Source: Apostichopus japonicus
Taxonomy: Eukaryota > Echinodermata > Holothuroidea > Aspidochirotida > Stichopodidae
Direction of reading: 5' to 3'
DNA: 64,000 bases
NCBI RefSeq assembly: GCF_037975245.1
Contig: NC_092575.1
Span: 23,727,841-23,791,840 of the forward strand
Shown: positions 1-13,100 of the stretch, piece after piece
Layout: each line of letters starts with the position of its first letter
How positions within the stretch are numbered: the stretch's first letter is position 1
Program-made: the position numbers and the translations under genes
The notes under the pieces: model-generated
What the model saw: only the letters and a program-made list of their open reading frames with translations
Told to the model about the DNA's origin: nothing
Database searches by the model: none

Positions 1-560
1 GGTGGAAAAGTAAGTGCAATTTTTTTTTTTAAATTTAGGCCATTGGATTCTTGTTGCCCGTTGCAATAATAGAGCAACATACAAAATTTGGGAAATATTT
101 TTTCTTATTTTCTGACTATACAACCTGCTAATTTTAACAAATATGATACTTGTGAATGCGGAATTTTATTGTTAACACAAATATCACATGTTTGTTAAGA
201 TGGAGATCAAAATGGTAGAAAAGTAAGTGCAAAATTTAATGAAAAATTTAGGCCATTGGATGCTTGTTGACTTTACAATATTAGACTAATAAGAGTAACA
301 CACAAAATGTGGAAAATATTTTTTCTCTTATTTTCAGAGCTTACAACCTGCTAATTTTTACAAAATTGTTACTAGTGAATGCGGAATTTTATTAAGAACA
401 CAAATATTACTTGTTTGTTAAGAGGGAGATCAAAATGGTAGAAAAGTAGGTGCAAAATTTTATGAAAAATTTAGGCTATTGGATGCTTGTTGCACTTTGT
501 ATATATTAGAGCAACACACACAGTTAGGAAAACATTTTTCTTATTTTCTGAGCTTACAAT
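1..560. repeat. Tandem repeat of about 215-225 bp, 2.5 copies
   Basis: The block starting near ATGGTAGAAAAGTAAGTGC recurs at about 1, 211 and 435, each followed by AAATTTAGGCCATTGGATGC-like sequence and ending in a TTTTCTTATTTTCTGAGC-like stretch. The copies are diverged and the array may extend left of the window. Each copy contains a donor-like GTAAGT or GTAGGT, but no exon could be supported. Confidence 0.75.
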
Positions 561-1330
561 ATGCTAATTTTTACAAATTTGGTATAAGGGAATGTGAAAA
601 ATTCTATATAATGCAATAAGTGCTATTTTTTGGGCAAAGATTTCTATAATGAATATCTGGGCCCAACATTCTATGAAAAGTGATGCAAACTTAACGTTGC
701 ATGACATACAGCTCAGACAAAAAAGTGAAGTTCCTTTATCATTAATTTTGGCTCTCAAATCTGCTAAAATATACACATTTGACAATACTCAATGCAAACT
801 ATTGTTAAGAACACAACAGGTTCAATTTTCCTTGAAATGAGGTAAAATTAAAACAAAAATTAAGGGTAATATTTTTATCTTATTTTAGGCCATAGTGATT
901 AGTTTAATGTATATATAGCAAATACTGCAGTGATGAGACCTTGATTTAATGACAGTATTTAAGTCTTGATAAAATGGTATGATACTAGCTTCCATCTGTT
1001 TTAGGATGTAGGGTGGTTTTTTTTGGTGAAAATTAGTCACAAATGCAGAGAAAGTAATGTATAACTGCAGTGTCTTCCTGGCAATTTTGTGACAATAGAC
1101 ATCAATTTGTGTAAGTGAAGATACACAATATCCTGCTCAATTGTCTTATTATGCAGTACATTCATTAACTTTAGTGAAGATCCCCATTCATTAGCTGTCA
1201 CCAAGCACACAGTGAAACATACATGCAATTGCTATGCACATGGATGCAATGTGATCAATGCTACCCATGCATAAGAAAACATTACCACATGTCAACCAGG
1301 GTAAGAACAATGGTCTTCTTGTAATAGGCC
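561..1330. other. No gene seen
   Basis: AT-rich sequence without a supported exon, RNA or repeat. Short open frames here show no recognisable domain or splice context. Confidence 0.5.
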
Positions 1331-1335
1331 TTTTT

Positions 1336-2846
1336 GGTTCCTTGCTTTAGCAAAAGGAACCCAGGTCAGGTTGGCGTGTGTGTGTGTATGTGTGTGCGTG
1401 TATGCGTTTGTTTTTCTATCTGACCGAGGACTTGAACAAAAGAATTCCGGTCTTCGGTTGTGATTTCTAAAGAATCACCACGTCCTCGGAAGAATACTAT
1501 TGTATGGGGTATTGTTAAGGTTAGGGTACGTGGATTTGAACAATGGAAAATACAATGGGGTCCTCGGTTGGAATGTAATACAAACATGTGTGTGTATTAT
1601 GTGTCTGTGTGTGCGTCTGTGACACTTGTATGGGTACACTGTAACTCAACAAGGGAAAGTTGGACTTAACTCAAACTTGGTATATAGATCCACAGTAGTG
1701 AGAAGGTGTGCCCTATTGATTGTGGTACCTTTGAAGGTCACCAAAGGTCAGTTAGAGGCCAAAAACCCAAAATATTGAAACTGCAATAATTCCCAGTGCC
1801 AATGTGTGACAAGGTTGATATTTTGGGACAAGTTGTGAACTGGTTAGGGGAACATTTTGAAACGAAACATTCATGTGATCCAAGGTCACCAAAGGTCAAT
1901 TAATGTTAAAAAACAAGTATTTTTGCGATAACTTGAGAACGAATTGTCCGTTAGGGTTGGTAGTTACTTCAATGTAATCCAATTGTCGACCCGCATCTGG
2001 GTGACCCTTGACCTCAATTTGACCTCTGGTGACCTCTAAGTGTTTTGGGGATTTTTACAGTTTCGATGCTAGATTTGGATATCAAAGGTACCTTCCGATC
2101 AAAAATGTCAATAGGTTGACACCCGGGTGAGCTTTGTGTGTGAAGTTATACAAGGTCCAAGTTAATTTTCAGACATTTAATGCAATTACTCCCAGTGCCA
2201 AGGTGTGACACGGTTGATTTTCTGGGACAAGTTGCAAATGGTATAGGAGTATATTTTCAAACTTAATGGTCATGTGATCCGAGGTCACCAAAGGTCAATT
2301 AATGTTAAAAAACTAGTATTTTGGGGGAGAAAATGGGCAAAGAAAAAATGTTTGCATTTTTAGTTTTGATGCTCTATTTAGGTCTCACCGATCAAAAATG
2401 TCAATGGATTGACCCCGGGTGACCTTTGTGAAGTTATACAAGTTCAAAGTTAATGTTTAGACATTTAATGCAATTATCTCCCAGTGCCAAGGTCTGACAC
2501 GATTGATATTTTGGGACAAGTTGTGAATGGGGTGGTGGAACATTTTCAAACTTAATGGTCATTGTGATCTGAGGTCACCAATGTTATCATATCTGTTGAC
2601 CCGCTTGTAGGTGACCTTATATTTCTTACATTTTCGACGCCATATTCAGATCTCAAAAGTGCCTTCCGATCAAAAATCCAATCACAATTTGTGATCACAA
2701 AAGTGTTGGCTATAGTGTTGGTTACTTTATGGGTACATGTAGGACCACAATTACTTGACTATTTGAGACCAATCTTGCTAAGATAATATTATGTGTATTG
2801 TCATATACCCCTACGCAAGGAACCACAGTGCCCTTGGGCTCTTGTT
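1336..2846 (+). repeat. Hairpin-ended GGTCA-rich interspersed repeat, copy 1
   Basis: Begins with a 26-nt hairpin at 1336-1361 (GGTTCC ... GGAACC arms), then a TG microsatellite, then internal 200-300-bp units containing GGTCACCAAAGGTCAATTAA-type motifs, and ends GCAAGGAACCACAGTGCCC then TTGGGCTCTTG near 2846. The first bases GGTTCCTTGC are inverted at the end as GCAAGGAACC. The same head and tail recur at 8044-8934. Confidence 0.8.
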
Positions 2847-3830
2847 ATCATCAGACCACCCTCAGTAAATTTTGTCTAACAGGATTAATTAACCTATGAA
2901 ACTTTGTTAACATAGTATTATAATAAGTGGTCTGCATATAGCTTCAATAATTAAATGTTTCACATGAATTCTTTTTCATCTAGCTGTATATAGCTCATAG
3001 TGCAGTAGCTGCACATACAAATTATGGTATACAGCAATCTTAGAACTTGACAGTGCATGGACTTTTGATAATTCAGGCATTGGAGCTGCAGCACATGTAG
3101 TTTAGCTGTGCAACTTACAAACATGTAACTTTACTTTCTCAGCCTACTGTATAGTGCTTCTAAGTTGGTTGTTTACTCATTGAGTACATGTCTATTGCAA
3201 GATTTTAGGATTAAATAAATTAATCTTCTGTAAGTAAAGTGTTGTGTAAATTACAACATCAATGATTGACATAGTAATTAATATGTAAACTCATGTTAAA
3301 CAACACTGTTAAGAATTAAGGTAAACGTGATAGGTAAGAACGGGGGTAGGAGAGGGTTAATTGTGTGTTTTAATGTTACTGATCACCTACATTGCCCAGA
3401 ATAGAAGACACTGTAAGTAGTTCTAAGTCCATGTTCACGCTCACAAAGAAACATGGGTCACAATGTAGTGTTTATTGGTTAAACCTAGAGAAAAATGTTT
3501 AGCCCAATAAACTATAATTTAAATTTGGTGACTCATGAATAAATCTACAAATACCTGCCCGATACAGCTTCATGTATAGAAGAATGTACTGTCTGAAATA
3601 TCAGTCCATCCATTGTCAGCTTTGAATACTTTTAATTTATTCGGATTTCAGAAATAAATATACAATATTGCAGTTAAAGGAACTCAGGTAAACCAAAGTC
3701 ACATTATCCACACCATCATATTAAAATAAATCCATCCCTTTGAATATGTGTTTATTTTCTACAGATCTATTTTGTTTTCTGCTACCAAATATATATTAAT
3801 TTTTTTTTTTTTTTTGTCTTTTTGTTATAG
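2847..3830. other. Upstream/intron sequence, no exon identified
   Basis: AT-rich, no supported coding exon. It ends with the poly-T tract and acceptor of the first visible exon. The missing first exon of the DED/ZU5 gene could lie here or left of the window. Confidence 0.45.
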
Positions 3831-4101
3831 AGTGACATCTTTACCTTTGATAACTTCCTGCTGCGCTCAGAGTCATTGATTGTGAAAGATGACTGTAAGA
3901 AGCTACTTGACTACTTTGAAGTTCCAGCTAAGGAATCAAAGGACATTATTAAGAGTGATGCACCCTTTTCTTCTCTTGTCCACCATCTCAGAGAGGCAGG
4001 GAAGGTCTCTGTTTATGACATCAGCCATTTAATGACAGCATGCTCTGACAAAGGACTGAGTAAATTGGTGGCAGTATTGACTGTCTACCAACAAGCTATA
4101 G
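3831..4101 (+). CDS. Exon 1 of visible set: first DED-like domain
   Basis: A T-rich tract ending TTATAG precedes 3831; donor GTAAGT follows 4101; the exon ends after the first base of a codon. The 90 residues have a DED pattern: amphipathic helices, then LVHHLREAGKVSVYDISHLM, matching the helix 4-5 region of DEDs where a leader helix is followed by a G-x-(I/V)-S turn. The translation stays open upstream to the acceptor, so this is an internal exon and the true start lies further left. Call rests on pattern recognition only. Confidence 0.75.
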
Positions 4102-7100
4102 GTAAGTTTATATCAGAGAGCTTAAGAAGTTGAATATGTTGTGAATCACAAAACATTCAAACTCTTGCCCACACAAAGAATAAAATGATTTGAGCTAATA
4201 TTGTATTGTTGTAAAGTACTATTTGGGGGCCTGGAGGGGATCTTGGGGGGGACAATCCACGCAAATGAAAGCGGAAATCCGTCCAAGTTGTTTAACTGCA
4301 ATCTAATCCACAAATTGACAGCATGCACGAACCTAGATGAACATGCAGCATACAAAAGGATACAATGAGCTGTAATGGAGCAGTAATGGAGCAGTAAAGG
4401 AGTAGCATTTAACAAGATGTATGAAACATGAATAAAACAATATACTGTATGGTTCCTTGCAATATACCCGGCTAACTATTGTCCACCAACACTCTCTAAT
4501 TAAATAGTTAAGAAGTAGCAACCATAGTGCATGAGAACCCCACCATTGTAACTCTTGAATTTCCTTTGAACTGATCTGACGGTCCACAGGAATTATGATA
4601 TACCCCAATTGACTAATAGGAAACATGATAAAATAATAACAAATAACAAATAACGCAGCAGATCAGAACTGCTTCAATCACATCCTAACAGTCACAAGTG
4701 AAGAATACAAGAACATAATACCCAACTTGATCATACCCCTTTAATATGAATGTCAAGTTATGATGAATACAAAGATGAATACCAAATTAATTAATAACTA
4801 TGTCTTTACTTTAATCATTATTCATCACCAGAATTATTTTTGAATACAAGCCGGTTATCCATTCATTTTACTGTACTTGCATTTGTTCACATGAAATTCT
4901 CTGTACACATTATTTTGTATCTGTACTGCATACTGCTTTAAGGTAATGCTTGAATGATGAGAACCAAAGAGCAACCCCATTAATAACAATTAAGCTTAAC
5001 AAGTTAATGGTTAAATGACATCCAAAATACAAATACAGCAGAATATGCCCTGACATGACTACTCTCAACTCACCAGACCACAACCAGGTAAAATTCTTTA
5101 ATGTAGGTGTATTATGATGAGACGCTACGTCTACAGACCCTCTGAACCATCAGGAATCTACTGTAAAGAAGTTATGATAATAACCAACAGTTGTACTAGC
5201 TATTAACACACTACCAACACAACCAGACACTAACCTGCAGCTATACATGTCAAAAGTAACAAGCTGTGTTGAAATCCTGACACAAATATTTACAGCAACA
5301 ATCAAGAAATAAAAAGAACAAACAAAATACAATTTAAGAAGTAATTAAAGAGTAGAGGTAACAGCTTATTTCATATAAATTCCTGGCACAAAGCTTATAT
5401 TCACTGCTTATCCTAGCACAAAACTGACAAAAGTGTTACAGAACATTTTGTTTCACTATGTTGCTTTAATGCTGGCATGCACTAACACTATTGTATTGAT
5501 TAAGAACAACAAAGTACTACAGTACTAACTTTCCACTGCACTGCCCAGAAACAAATACCAACATATATATCTAACTCAATATACAGAAATTATGATTAGA
5601 GTACAACAATGTAAGGTCTACAATATTGCTAACCTAACCTTAAAGGTACACACTTCCTTAACACTGTGGAGATCTACCTAACACTGAACACCCCATTTTG
5701 AATGCATCTAGCCACATATGAACATATAATTGACAATTACTGACTCTTTAACCTTTCTATAGAACTAAGAAGTAGCATAATTGATAAAGCAACAATATAC
5801 ACTCATAAACCCTAGAACTAAACTCTTCTCTCAATGAACTAATTATTGTTAACAATTAAATGAAAAATTTGATGGCTGTAGGCACTCTGAGCGATTGATT
5901 GGTAACAAGCTGTGCTGAACCTGACACAAATATTTACAATATAACAATCAAAATGCAATTAAAGAAGTCACTAAAGAATAGAAGTACTGTAACAGCTTAT
6001 TTCATATAAATTCCTAACACGAAGCACATATGCACTGTACCACCTAGCACAGAAGTGTTACAGAACATTCAGCCAGTTGGGACAATTTCCTAATGCTAAT
6101 ACCTCCCTAAACTGTACTCCAATATCATGCTTCAAAGCACTGGTACTGTAAAACAGTTCCTAACCTTGATCTGATAGAAACATGATATTCATATTACTCG
6201 TACTCACAATACGAGTGCTCTGAAGCGGGACATGAAACTACAGTATAGGAAAATTGTCCTAACTGGATGGAACACGTTGCTCCACTATGCTGCTTAAATG
6301 CAGGCATGGACCAACACTATTGTATTGATTAACAACAACAAAGATTCACATTGTAAGCTTTCCACTGTGCTGCCCAGAAACAAATACAGTACCAACATAT
6401 ACCTAACTCAGCATAGATCCATATCCAGAAATTATGAATTGAGAACAACCCTGTGTCTACAATACTGTTAACCTAATCTTAAAGGTACACACTTCCTTAA
6501 ACACTTTGAGATCTCCCTCACACTGAACACCACATTTTGAATGCATAGCCACATATGTACACATAATTGACAATAACTGACTCTTTAACCTTTCTATAGA
6601 ACTAAGAAGTAGCATAATTGATAAAGCCACACCATTAGTCAGCCATGCATTTATCATGGGTCATCTCAACCATGAACCTCCAATATATACTCATAAACCC
6701 CAGAACTAAACTCTCATAGTACTAATGTTAACCATTAAAGGAGAAATATGGTAACTGGAGGTACCTCCAGGAAAGTAGTTTTTGAAAACTTCTAGCAACT
6801 ATAGCGTGCTTTAATTTGGGTCTTGTACTGACTACCTTTACAGTAGGTGGCCAAAATAGTGTTAAAGGCATTGAAGACTCGCCCAAAACCACATGCCGCG
6901 CTCTGACAAATTTAACTTTCCGTTGCTTGCAAGTAAAGTTTTCTGCTTGTCGCTACAAAATGCAGACAGTAATGGAACGTGATACCTTGTTATCTTTTAT
7001 CTTGACCTGAGATGTCCATCGATCCTATGTACACTTTGTTGTGGGTATTTACCGTAGCTGCATGTATTGACTGTACACTAGTGTCTTATTACCGATGGTA

Positions 7101-10100
7101 GCAAGCTGTGCGTGTATTTTCCGGGATCGATGGTGGTGTCTAACACTTGTAACACCTCATTTGAAACTAGGTCAGATTACCGGCATGAGACGTTTCTTTG
7201 TGTGCAAGTCTTCAAACCCTTTAAGCTAATGAAATACAGAGTCAATAAACACACCAGTTATTCAACTTCTCCCACAAGGATGTAAATTAAAGAAATACTT
7301 TGAACTCAACTTCTTGTACTCTTCTCACTGAGAACCAAGACGTCTCCTATGCAGCACAAATTATGAAGTGATTAAACAAAGGAAATGGGAGCACCTGTTC
7401 CTCAACCTATTCACTTGCTCGCTAATACTGATTTTCTTAGAAACAATTAGGAAAGGTATAGAATAGATACATATGCATCGTCTGTGAAGTAACCAATCAA
7501 GGACATGCAGTCAACTCTGCATTACTTTACCTGGCTCAAAGATACCATGCTCTAAGGGGTGCAGCTTTGTACCAGGAGGGAACTGTCATGATGAGTCACA
7601 AACTGTTTATAAGACCTCTCTGAGAGAAGCTCTGTCTTTTATGGTGATCTATGGGAGGCCAATAGGGAACTTACTACGGCAGGCCAATTGTAAAATATGA
7701 AAAACTGCAAATTACCACAGTATTAACATAACTTAATTAACCTATGGTTGATAGAATAAGGACCCTCCATCAATATTCTTTGATACAAATAATGTGATAA
7801 ATGAGGTGGTAAGAAATTGAATAACAGCAATGGCATGTAAAGTACTACACAGCCAGGAAGGAGAATCCAATTTGAATGTTAAAATCATTATGATTCCACT
7901 GTGACATGTTTCATTCAATGTCAAGGTCTTGCATTATAATCAAGTCCTTTCATAATTCTGTAACTTATGGGATATATTCAGAAGTTTGTTTTGTGATATG
8001 TTCAGACAAGATTGGTAAAATGTTGGAATTTCCTTTCCTTTTTGGTTCCTTGCTTTGTCAAAAGGAACCTATGTAGTCAGGTGTGTGTGTGTGTGTGTGC
8101 ATGTGTGACACTTGCTTGGGTACGCTCTATCTCAATAAGGGAAAGTTGAATTGTAGCCAAACTTGAACTATAGATCCGCCGTATGGAGAAGGTGTGCTCT
8201 ATTGTTTTTGGTGCACACAAAGGTCAGTTTCTGTCCAATAAACCCAAAATAGTAAAACTGCAATAACTCCCAGTGCCAATGTTCGACAAGGTTGATATTT
8301 TGGGGAATATTTTCAAACTTAACGGTCATGTGATCCAAGGTCACCAAAGGTCAATTAATGATATAAAACTAGTATTTTGGGGGGAGGAAATGGGCAAAGA
8401 AAAAATGTTTGAATTTCTACAGTTTTGATGCTCTATTTAGGTCTCACAGATCAAAAATGTCAATGGGTTGACCCCCTGGTGACCTTTGTGTGTGAAGTTA
8501 TGTATACAAGTTCAAAGTTAATTTTTAGATATGCAATTAACTCCCAATGCCAAGGTGTGTCACGGTTGATATTTTGGGACAAGTTGTGAATGGGGTGGTG
8601 GAACATTTTCAAACTTAACGATCTGAGGTCACCAATGTTATCATATCTGTTGACCCGCTTGTACTGTACCTGTACAGTAGGTGACGTTACATTTCTTACA
8701 TTTTCGTCGCCATATTCAGATCTCAAAAGTGCCTTCTGATCAAAAATCCGATCACAATTTGTGATCACAAAAGTGTTGGCTACAGTGTTGGTTACTTTAC
8801 ATGGGTACATGTAGGACCACAATTACTTGGACTTATTAGACTATTTGAGCCCAATCTTGCTACAGTATGATAACATTATGTGTATTGTCATATACCCCTA
8901 TGCAAGGAACCACAGTGCCCTTGGGCTCTTGTTAAATTTTGTAATTTAGTATCCTTGATATATTTGAGGATCATTGAAAGAGTTCAACTTACTGTAGTTA
9001 AATTCCTCAGAAGCAGTGCCAAATTCAACACCAAGGAAAGTGAAAGATTAGCATGGCCACCTCAAATAACATTGTAAAGTTGAACCAAATAAGGGCTCAC
9101 TAAATTTGATGTAAATTTGTCAAAATATTTTCCTGGAAGTTTTTACCGCATCAATTTTTAAGACACATTGAACTGTATTCATTTACATCACTAAATCTCT
9201 TGGGTGGAAGACAATGTTTAACCATGTTTGCATCTTATATGTTTGTTTCAGATTCAAAGCTGACCAAGAAAGTACCAAAGGATCAACTAAAGGAATCTAA
9301 AGACAAAAGGCAGGAACTCTCTGACAAACTAACTGAATCAGAATATGAAAAACAACAGCTCACTGGAAGACTAAAGACAACAGAGGAGGAAAGAAACCAA
9401 CTGACTGTAAGACTAAAGACAACAGAGGAGGAAAGACAACAATTGAAAGATACATTGAAGGCAACAGAGGAAGAAAGACAACAGCTCACTGGAAGACTAA
9501 AGACAACAGAGGAGGAAAGAAACCAACTGACTGGAAGACTAAAGACAACAGAGGAGGAAAGAAATCAACTGACTGGAAGACTAAAGACAACAGAGGAGGA
9601 AAGACAACAATTGAAAGATACATTGAAGGTAACAGAGGAGGAAAAACAACAGCTCACTGGAAGACTAAAGACAACAGAGGAGGAAAGAAACCAACTGACT
9701 GGAAGACTAAAGACAACAGAGGAGGAAAGACAGCAATTGAGAGACACATTAAAGGCAACAGAGGAGGAAAGACAGCAATTGAAAGATACACTGAAGGCAA
9801 CAGAGGAAGAAAGACAACAGCTGAATGGAACACTAAAGACAACAGAGGAGGAGAGACAACAGCTGAATGGAAGACTAAAGACAACAGAGGAGGAAAGACA
9901 ACAGCTGACTGGAAGACTTAAGACAACAGAGGAGGAAAGACAACAATTGAAATATACATTGAAGGTAACAGAGGAAGAAAGACAACATCTAAATGGCAGT
10001 CTAAAGACAACAGAAGAGGAAAGACAACAATTGAAAGATACATTGAAGGTAACAGAGGAGGAAAAACAACAGCTCACTGGAAGACTAAAGACAACAGAGG

Positions 10101-13100
10101 AGGAAAGAAACCAACTGACTGGAAGACTAAAGACAACAGAGGAGGAAAGACAACAATTGAGAGACACATTCAAGGCAACAGAGGAGGAAAGACAACAATT
10201 GAAAGATACATTGAAGGCAACAGAGGAAGAAAGACAACAGCTGAATGGAAGACTAAAGACAACAGAGGAGGAGAGACAACAGCTGAATGGAAGACTAAAG
10301 ACAACAGAGGAGGAAAGACAACAGCTGACTGGAAGACTTAAGACAACAGAGGAGGAACGACAGCAATTGAAAGATACATTGAAGGCAACAGAGGAAGAAA
10401 GACAACAGCTGACTGGAAGACTAAAGACAACAGAGGAGGAAAGACAACAATTCACACATAGATTGAAGACACTGAAGGATGAGAAGGACGAATTACTTCA
10501 GCAGCAGAAAGAGGTTAGACTTCACATAGCATGTGATTATAGATAACTGATGACCAAGTTACCTGACTTGGGTCATGAGAAATTTAGTCACTTTGAACAA
10601 GACTACCCTTCTGCTTGATCCATTAGTGTAAAGTGAATTTTGAAGTTACCATTTGCAGAAATAATTATTGCAAAAAATATTTTCAGAACTAAGGGAATGG
10701 TTATTATATCTAACAGTAGATGTTAAATGATGAACATATTAAGAGCTATTTGTCTCAAGAATCTTATACATTCTTGATGTTTAGTTCATATGATGTACAG
10801 TTGCTGTCACTGTATTAATATATAGGTCAAAGTTCATTTGTGGTTCAGAGAGTCCAATCAGAACATGCACAGGTAAAAGTCTTTAATCCCTTTATCTCAA
10901 GAATAGAACTTTCAGAGAGTATTCATTTCATACTGGAATATGCTCTTTTAATGTGGAAGTTTGCTACTCAGCTGAAGTTAAACTGTATTGTTCTAATTGT
11001 TTAGTTACAAGTGACAGTTTACATTAACTAGCAAAACTAAACAATGGAATTTGTCATGTGCAATGGCAAAATATGTAGTACATTAAAGCATATTACATAA
11101 CAGTACAATATAAAATTAATTCAACTGATATTTATCATTGAACATCTGTCCTTCAATGTGATTGGCCTACATTCCTATTCTAGAACGGTAATTCCACCAT
11201 TCCTGGCAATTCCTTTTGAAGGCAATTTGGTTACAGACAGGCTTGGGGCGATTACATCTGAATGTAATCGATTACGATTACCATTACTTGAGAACGTATG
11301 ATTACGATTACGATTACAGCCTAAAGTTGAAGTAATCGATTACGATTACATTGTAGTGTAATCGTGATTACAATCACGATTACATTGTGGTTACTTACAC
11401 AATCCTCTGCATATCTGTTTAATATAAGTCTCTGTCGGGAAATAGGGCAATGAAATAGGGCAAAGGAAGGGCATTTACAGTATTACGGACAAAATTGTGG
11501 AAGTACTGTATATCTACAACTCCTACCAGGCATTACACATTTATGCCTTAACACGTTTAAGATGTGTAACCCATAAGTCCAGTAAAAATACAATTTAAAC
11601 AGACAAAGAGTAAACAGACATATACTAAAGTAAAACAAATGAAGATTTTCATGCAACACTATATTTTGTAAACTAATAATTTCTGCATAGCAGCAAAACT
11701 AAAAACTCTTTTACATTATAACCCAAAATAAAACTAAACAGCTTTGAATGGGGCATTCCACAGTACATGGGACATGGAAGGCCAAAGTAAAAGTAAATTA
11801 TTTTCATCAAAAAGTGCTCAACTCTGGTAAAGCAAATTCTGATCCACCAAATTCTAGAAGCAGGAACACTTCTTTGGTCACACTAGTAAAAGCCAATAGT
11901 AAGAATTAGTTTTAATCATTTCTACTAATTTTGCCCTTCTCATTCAAATTTCACTGTAATCATAAATGTAATACGATTACGATTACTTTGCCCTTGTAAT
12001 CGATTACGATTACGATTACTTTGTAATTTTCACAAAAGTAATCGATTACGATTACTTCAAAAAATGTAATCGATTGTAATCGATTACGATTACTGATTAC
12101 GATTACCCCAAGCCTGGTTACAGATCTCAGCACTAATTTATTGTAAACATGTGATTCCTCTGAGCCAGGTAGTAATTTTGCAATAGTCACACCCTCAAGT
12201 ACAGTAGGTGGTCAAAAGCTTATCAGTTCAGCCTGTCTGAAAATAAGTGTGAAGAATGTTGTCAACTTGAACAATGTTCTCCCTTCAGAGACAGGCTACT
12301 ACATAAATGTTTGATTCCTTGCCGAAGGCAGAAGGAACCTATTCGATGGTGATGGCGTGTGTGTGTCTGTGTGTGGGTGCGCTTGTTTGTATTCTGACTG
12401 AGGACTTGAACAAAAGAATTCCCGGTCCTCAGTTGTGATTTCTAAAAAATCACTGTGTCCTCGGAAGAATTCTATTGTAATGGGGTATTGTTTAGGTTAG
12501 GGTACATGGATTTGAATAACGGAAAAAACAATGCGGTCCTCGGTCTGAATGTAAAACACACCTGGTTGTGGGTTTATGTATGTGACGTCTTGGCTTGTAA
12601 ACACTATATCTCAAGAGCCTAACATTGCCTAAAATTGAAATTTGGTATGTAGGTAAGTAGATGGTTCATATTGTCTTTCATGGAGGTCAAAGGTCATTTA
12701 AGGTCAAGGTATGAAAACCTTTTAAACACAATTTCTCAAGAATTCAAAGTTGCTTGAACTTCAAACTTAGTATGTGGGTAGCCATTAGGTATTAGATGTT
12801 ATCTAACCTTTTTCATGGAGGTCAAAGGTCACCAGAGATCAAAGGTCACCAGAGATCAAAGGTCACCAGAGATCAAAGGCTAACAACCGTGTAAACACGA
12901 TATCCCAATATGAAAAAGTTGCTTGAACTTGGTATGTTGGCAGCCCTTGCTGAGCTCTATTGTTTTACATGTATGTCAAAGGTCAGTTGAGGTCAAGAGA
13001 GGTCAAAGTCTGAAAACCTTGTAAACCCGATATCTCAAGAAGTGAAAGTTGCTTGAACTTTATACTTTAGTATGCAGATAGCCCTTGGTGGTAAGATGTT

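Noticed and set aside
8460-8822. 120-codon minus-strand open frame
   Set aside because: Lies entirely within the GGTCA-rich interspersed repeat; homologous sequence at 1336-2846 does not keep the frame.
9565-10455. 296-codon antisense open frame (Cys/Ser-rich repeat)
   Set aside because: Complement of the 42-bp coding minisatellite; openness follows from the repeat period, and the sense strand has splice sites, phase and domain context.
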